Shown: piece by piece, positions 33,399-35,498 of the stretch
How the letters are laid out: the number at the start of each line of letters is the position of its first letter
Position numbering within the stretch: the stretch's first letter is position 1
Assembly: GCA_018241145.1 (NCBI GenBank)
Contig: JAFEEJ010000249.1
Coordinates: forward strand, 1 to 35,498
Reading direction: 5' to 3'
DNA length: 35,498 nt
From: Pseudomonadota bacterium
Lineage (GTDB): Bacteria; Pseudomonadota; Gammaproteobacteria; Xanthomonadales; Rhodanobacteraceae
Notes under the pieces: generated by a model
What the model was told of the DNA's origin: nothing
The model's input: only the letters and a program-made list of their open reading frames with translations
Database searches by the model: none
Program-made: the position numbers and the translations under genes

Positions 33399-34121
33399 TC
33401 AGGCCCCGTCCGGCAACGCGGCGTTGCTGTGCACGTCCTGCACGTCGTCGAGTTCTTCCAGCCATTCCAGCAGGCCCGAAACCTGTTCGGCCTGCTCGCC
33501 GGATACGGCGATCGCGTTGTCGGCGCGCAGGATCACTTCCGCGCTCGCGGGTTGCAGGCCGGCGCTGCGGATCGCATCGCGCACGTCCTCGAACGAATCC
33601 GGCCCGGTCAGCACCGCGATCGAGCCATCCGGATTCGCCACCACATCTTCCGCGCCGGCCTCGATCGCCGCATCGGTGATGCGGTCTTCGTCGGCGCCGC
33701 GCCCGAACGCGATCACGCCGCGCTTCTTGAACAGGTACGCCACCGAACCCTCGGTGCCCATGTTGCCGCCGAACTTGCCGAACGCGTGGCGCACGTCGGC
33801 CACCGCGCGCTGGCGGTTGTCGGTGACGCAATCCACGATCACCGCCACGCCGCCCGGCGCGTAGCCTTCGTAACGCACTTCCTCGTACGTCACGCCTTCG
33901 AGTTCGCCGGTGGCCTTCTTGATCGCGCGCTCGATGGTGTCCTTGGTCATGTTGGCGGCCAGCGCCTTGTCGATCGCCGAGCGCAGGCGCGGATTGCCGG
34001 CCGGATCGCCGCCGCCCGCGCGCGCCGCCACGCTGATTTCGCGCGACAGCTTGGTGAACATGCGGCCGCGGCGCGCGTCCTCCGCGTTCTTGCGGCCTTC
34101 GATGGATGGTCCCCGACCCAT
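33399..34121 (-). CDS. yebC: YebC/PmpR-family DNA-binding or translation-associated protein
   Basis: The 240-residue protein begins [19 protein letters not shown] rather than the commoner MAGHSKWANI, a variant I recall in xanthomonads. [61 protein letters not shown] and [14 protein letters not shown] are diagnostic of the family. YebC proteins have been described as transcriptional regulators and, more recently, as relieving ribosome stalling at proline runs. The start was chosen at ATG 34119-34121; the same frame continues open upstream only because the heptamer repeat lacks stops. Confidence 0.94.
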   Translation of the reverse strand: MGRGPSIEGRKNAEDARRGRMFTKLSREISVAARAGGGDPAGNPRLRSAIDKALAANMTKDTIERAIKKATGELEGVTYEEVRYEGYAPGGVAVIVDCVTDNRQRAVADVRHAFGKFGGNMGTEGSVAYLFKKRGVIAFGRGADEDRITDAAIEAGAEDVVANPDGSIAVLTGPDSFEDVRDAIRSAGLQPASAEVILRADNAIAVSGEQAEQVSGLLEWLEELDDVQDVHSNAALPDGA

Positions 34122-34324
34122 GGTGTGTTTCCGCCCGAGCAGGCGGCGGATTTTACCCGAATCGGGACAAGCGTCCGTGATTGCGTCCGGTATACCGGCT
34201 GGCAGACCCGCGAACCGGTTGCCCGACAATGGCTTGAAGCGGACACGCAGCTGTCGTCCGCGCCGTTTTCCGCATCGGATGGCGGCATCGGCACACTTGC
34301 GAATCGCGCGGCCCCGACTCGCTT

Positions 34325-34963
34325 TCAGTGTTTCTCGAATCGTCCGTCGCGCAGGAAAGCGACCGTCTGTTCGGCCGCCTCCGCCGAAAACAGCAGGCCG
34401 GTATGCGAGGCCGCCACCACGCAATGATCGCTGATGCCCGGCAGGCGCGTCTCGGCAACCGCCACCGTGCCGTCGTTCTCGTCCTCGAAATGCGCCAGAT
34501 GCGCACCCAGCCCGTGCGACAGCGAACCGGCGATGACGCCGACTTCGCGCCCGCCACGCCACGCCGACACGCCGTCCACCAGTTCGGCCGCGCTGTAGCC
34601 GAACAGGAATTGTCCGAACGGCCGGCCGGCGAAAGCACGCGCGGCCGCGCTGCCGGTCAACGGCGTGCCGAGGCAGACGATCCGGCCCGGCGGCAATGTC
34701 CCGCCCGCCTCGCGCGCGCATTGCAACGCGAGCATGCCGCCGAGGCTGTGGCCGACCAGATGCACGTCGGCCGACGCGCGGGAGGCGGTCAACGCGGCGA
34801 TCCTGCGCCGAAGGCGCGCCAGCGTCCGCGGCGGCGGCTCGACCACGCTGGCGTATTCGAAACCGTGCACCGCGTAGCCCGCGCGCAGCAATCGCGCACG
34901 CAGCGCCAGCATGGAGAAACCGCGCATCCACAGGCCGTGCAGAAGGATGATGTGTTCGGTCAT
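34325..34963 (-). CDS. Alpha/beta-hydrolase (lipase/acyltransferase-like)
   Basis: This 212-residue cytoplasmic alpha/beta-hydrolase has oxyanion segment LLHGLWMRG at 7-15, nucleophile elbow VGHSLGGM with Ser73, a probable acid in [12 protein letters not shown] and a probable catalytic His in [10 protein letters not shown]. It has no signal peptide. The substrate is unknown; the compact size resembles lipase-like esterases of the YcfP/EstA-like clan. ATG 34961-34963 lies 3 bp from a 20-copy 7-bp repeat and has no ribosome-binding site. The repeat is open in all frames on this strand, so an N-terminally extended product from ATG 35129-35131 is conceivable but not favoured. Confidence 0.8.
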   Translation of the reverse strand: MTEHIILLHGLWMRGFSMLALRARLLRAGYAVHGFEYASVVEPPPRTLARLRRRIAALTASRASADVHLVGHSLGGMLALQCAREAGGTLPPGRIVCLGTPLTGSAAARAFAGRPFGQFLFGYSAAELVDGVSAWRGGREVGVIAGSLSHGLGAHLAHFEDENDGTVAVAETRLPGISDHCVVAASHTGLLFSAEAAEQTVAFLRDGRFEKH

Positions 34964-34965
34964 GC

Positions 34966-35105
34966 GTGAGCGGTGAGTGGTAAGTGGTAAGTGGTAAGTG
35001 GTAAGTGGTAAGTGGTGAGCGGTGAGCGGTGAGCGGTGAGCGGTGAGCGGTGAGCGGTGAGCGGTGAGCGGTAAGCGGTAAGCGGTAAGCGGTAAGCGGT
35101 AAGCG
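34966..35105. repeat. 20-copy 7-bp tandem repeat array
   Basis: Twenty consecutive heptamers fill 140 bp with no gaps. In plus-strand order they are one GTGAGCG, one GTGAGTG, five GTAAGTG, eight GTGAGCG and five GTAAGCG. Variants occur in blocks, as expected from slippage. The array begins 3 bp from the hydrolase start codon and on the minus strand has no stop codon in any frame. Confidence 0.95.
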
Positions 35106-35125
35106 GTAGAAGCGTAAAGTGCATT

Positions 35126-35218
35126 CGTCATTCCGGCGAAAACCGGAATCCATTGCTTACTGGTGGGGAAGCAAAAACCGGATTTCTGACCGCTACCTCC
35201 GCGGCGCGCGGAATGACG
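35126..35218. repeat. 93-bp element with terminal inverted repeats
   Basis: CGTCATTCCG at 35126-35135 and CGGAATGACG at 35209-35218 are perfect 10-bp terminal inverted repeats. Near the left end ATTCCGG (35130-35136) and CCGGAAT (35143-35149) form a 7-bp hairpin around CGAAAA. The form is that of intergenic repeats (GTCATTCCGGCGAAA type) that I recall as widespread in proteobacterial genomes. No other copy is seen in this window. Confidence 0.6.
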
Positions 35219-35235
35219 AGATCTGTAACGCGCGT

Positions 35236-35498
35236 TTACGAGTCCAGAGTCCCAGACCCCGGATCCCGCACCCGCACGTGCAGTTCCCTCAACTGCGCAT
35301 CCGGCACGCTCGAAGGCGCGTCGGTCATCAGGTCCTGCGCGCTGGTGGTTTTCGGGAATGCGATCACGTCGCGGATGGATTCGGTGCCGGCCATCAGCGC
35401 GGCGATGCGGTCGATGCCGAAGGCGATGCCGACGTGCGGCGGGGCGCCGAATTTCAGCGCATCGAGCAGGAAGCCGAACTTGACGCGCGCTTGCGCTT
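35236..35498 (-). CDS. aspS: Aspartyl-tRNA synthetase, C-terminal part
   Basis: The minus-strand frame from the window edge gives [35 protein letters not shown], then [23 protein letters not shown], the class II motif 3 region and C-terminal signature of AspRS, ending at TAA 35236-35238. GIDR carries the motif 3 arginine that binds ATP. The last 11 residues ([11 protein letters not shown]) are encoded by a degenerate heptamer run at 35240-35267. The N-terminal anticodon-binding and most catalytic parts lie outside. It is the upstream neighbour of the hydrolase-yebC-ruv genes. Confidence 0.95.
   Translation of the reverse strand, partial: AQARVKFGFLLDALKFGAPPHVGIAFGIDRIAALMAGTESIRDVIAFPKTTSAQDLMTDAPSSVPDAQLRELHVRVRDPGSGTLDS
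35240..35267. repeat. Four degenerate heptamers at the 3' end of aspS
   Basis: GAGTCCA, GAGTCCC, AGACCCC and GGATCCC follow one another at 35240-35267 with 7-bp spacing. They encode the unusual last residues of AspRS. The unit differs from that of the larger array at 34966-35105, but the period is the same. Confidence 0.5.

Noticed and set aside
34966-35105. CRISPR array
   Set aside because: The repeats are 7 bp, contiguous and without spacers, and no cas genes are present.
33399-35153. 584-residue YebC with a long N-terminal extension through the hydrolase and repeat
   Set aside because: The frame is open only because the heptamer array has no stops and the hydrolase is read out of frame; the YebC family begins at [11 protein letters not shown].

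Overview
This is a GC-rich chromosomal window with no plasmid or phage module. The protein families and gene order point to a gammaproteobacterium of the Xanthomonadales (Xanthomonadaceae or Rhodanobacteraceae type). The indicators are ybgC-tolQRAB-pal-cpoB-queE-queC followed by tRNA-Lys, kup genes inside the ruv locus, a sulfate ABC operon ending in an OprO/OprP-type porin, a YebC that begins [11 protein letters not shown], and heptamer tandem repeats. The taxonomic call is an inference; no rRNA is present.

Region 1 (1-4401) holds the tail of an unidentified gene, apt coupled to a DUF2007 gene, glnS, a HAD phosphatase and an ArsR-type regulator. Region 2 (4402-12116) is a mosaic of small metabolic, stress and unknown genes: NIPSNAP, a secreted esterase-like hydrolase, an Asp/Glu-racemase-family protein, a VOC protein, a close relative of AAC(3)-I aminoglycoside acetyltransferases, DUF3224, a nucleoside deaminase, a VTT/DedA-like membrane protein, a small membrane protein, an unknown 128-residue protein and an unusual SRAP-family protein. 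Region 3 (12223-17886) is a sulfate/thiosulfate uptake operon on the minus strand, in the order sbp, cysT, cysW, cysA, porin, with a long leader. Region 4 (17887-20378) has dsbD and a DUF922 putative metalloprotease.

Region 5 (20443-35498) is a 15-kb run of minus-strand genes. In transcription order it reads aspS (partial), an alpha/beta hydrolase, yebC, ruvC, ruvA, two tandem kup genes, ruvB, ybgC, tolQ, tolR, tolA, tolB, pal, cpoB, queE, queC and tRNA-Lys(UUU). It links DNA-junction resolution, potassium uptake, the Tol-Pal envelope machine and queuosine precursor synthesis. Many junctions overlap or nearly abut, as expected of co-transcribed genes.

The most unusual points are listed here. 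A perfect 20-bp inverted repeat supplies both the last codons of ruvB and the first codons of ybgC. A 20-copy 7-bp tandem array lies directly upstream of a hydrolase start, next to a 93-bp element with terminal inverted repeats. An SRAP-family protein lacks the catalytic N-terminal Cys. A chromosomal AAC(3)-I-like gene sits in lower-GC DNA. A strong TAGGAAAATTCCTA dyad lies between two divergent small genes. I found no CRISPR array, integrase, transposase, rRNA gene or recognisable defence system.
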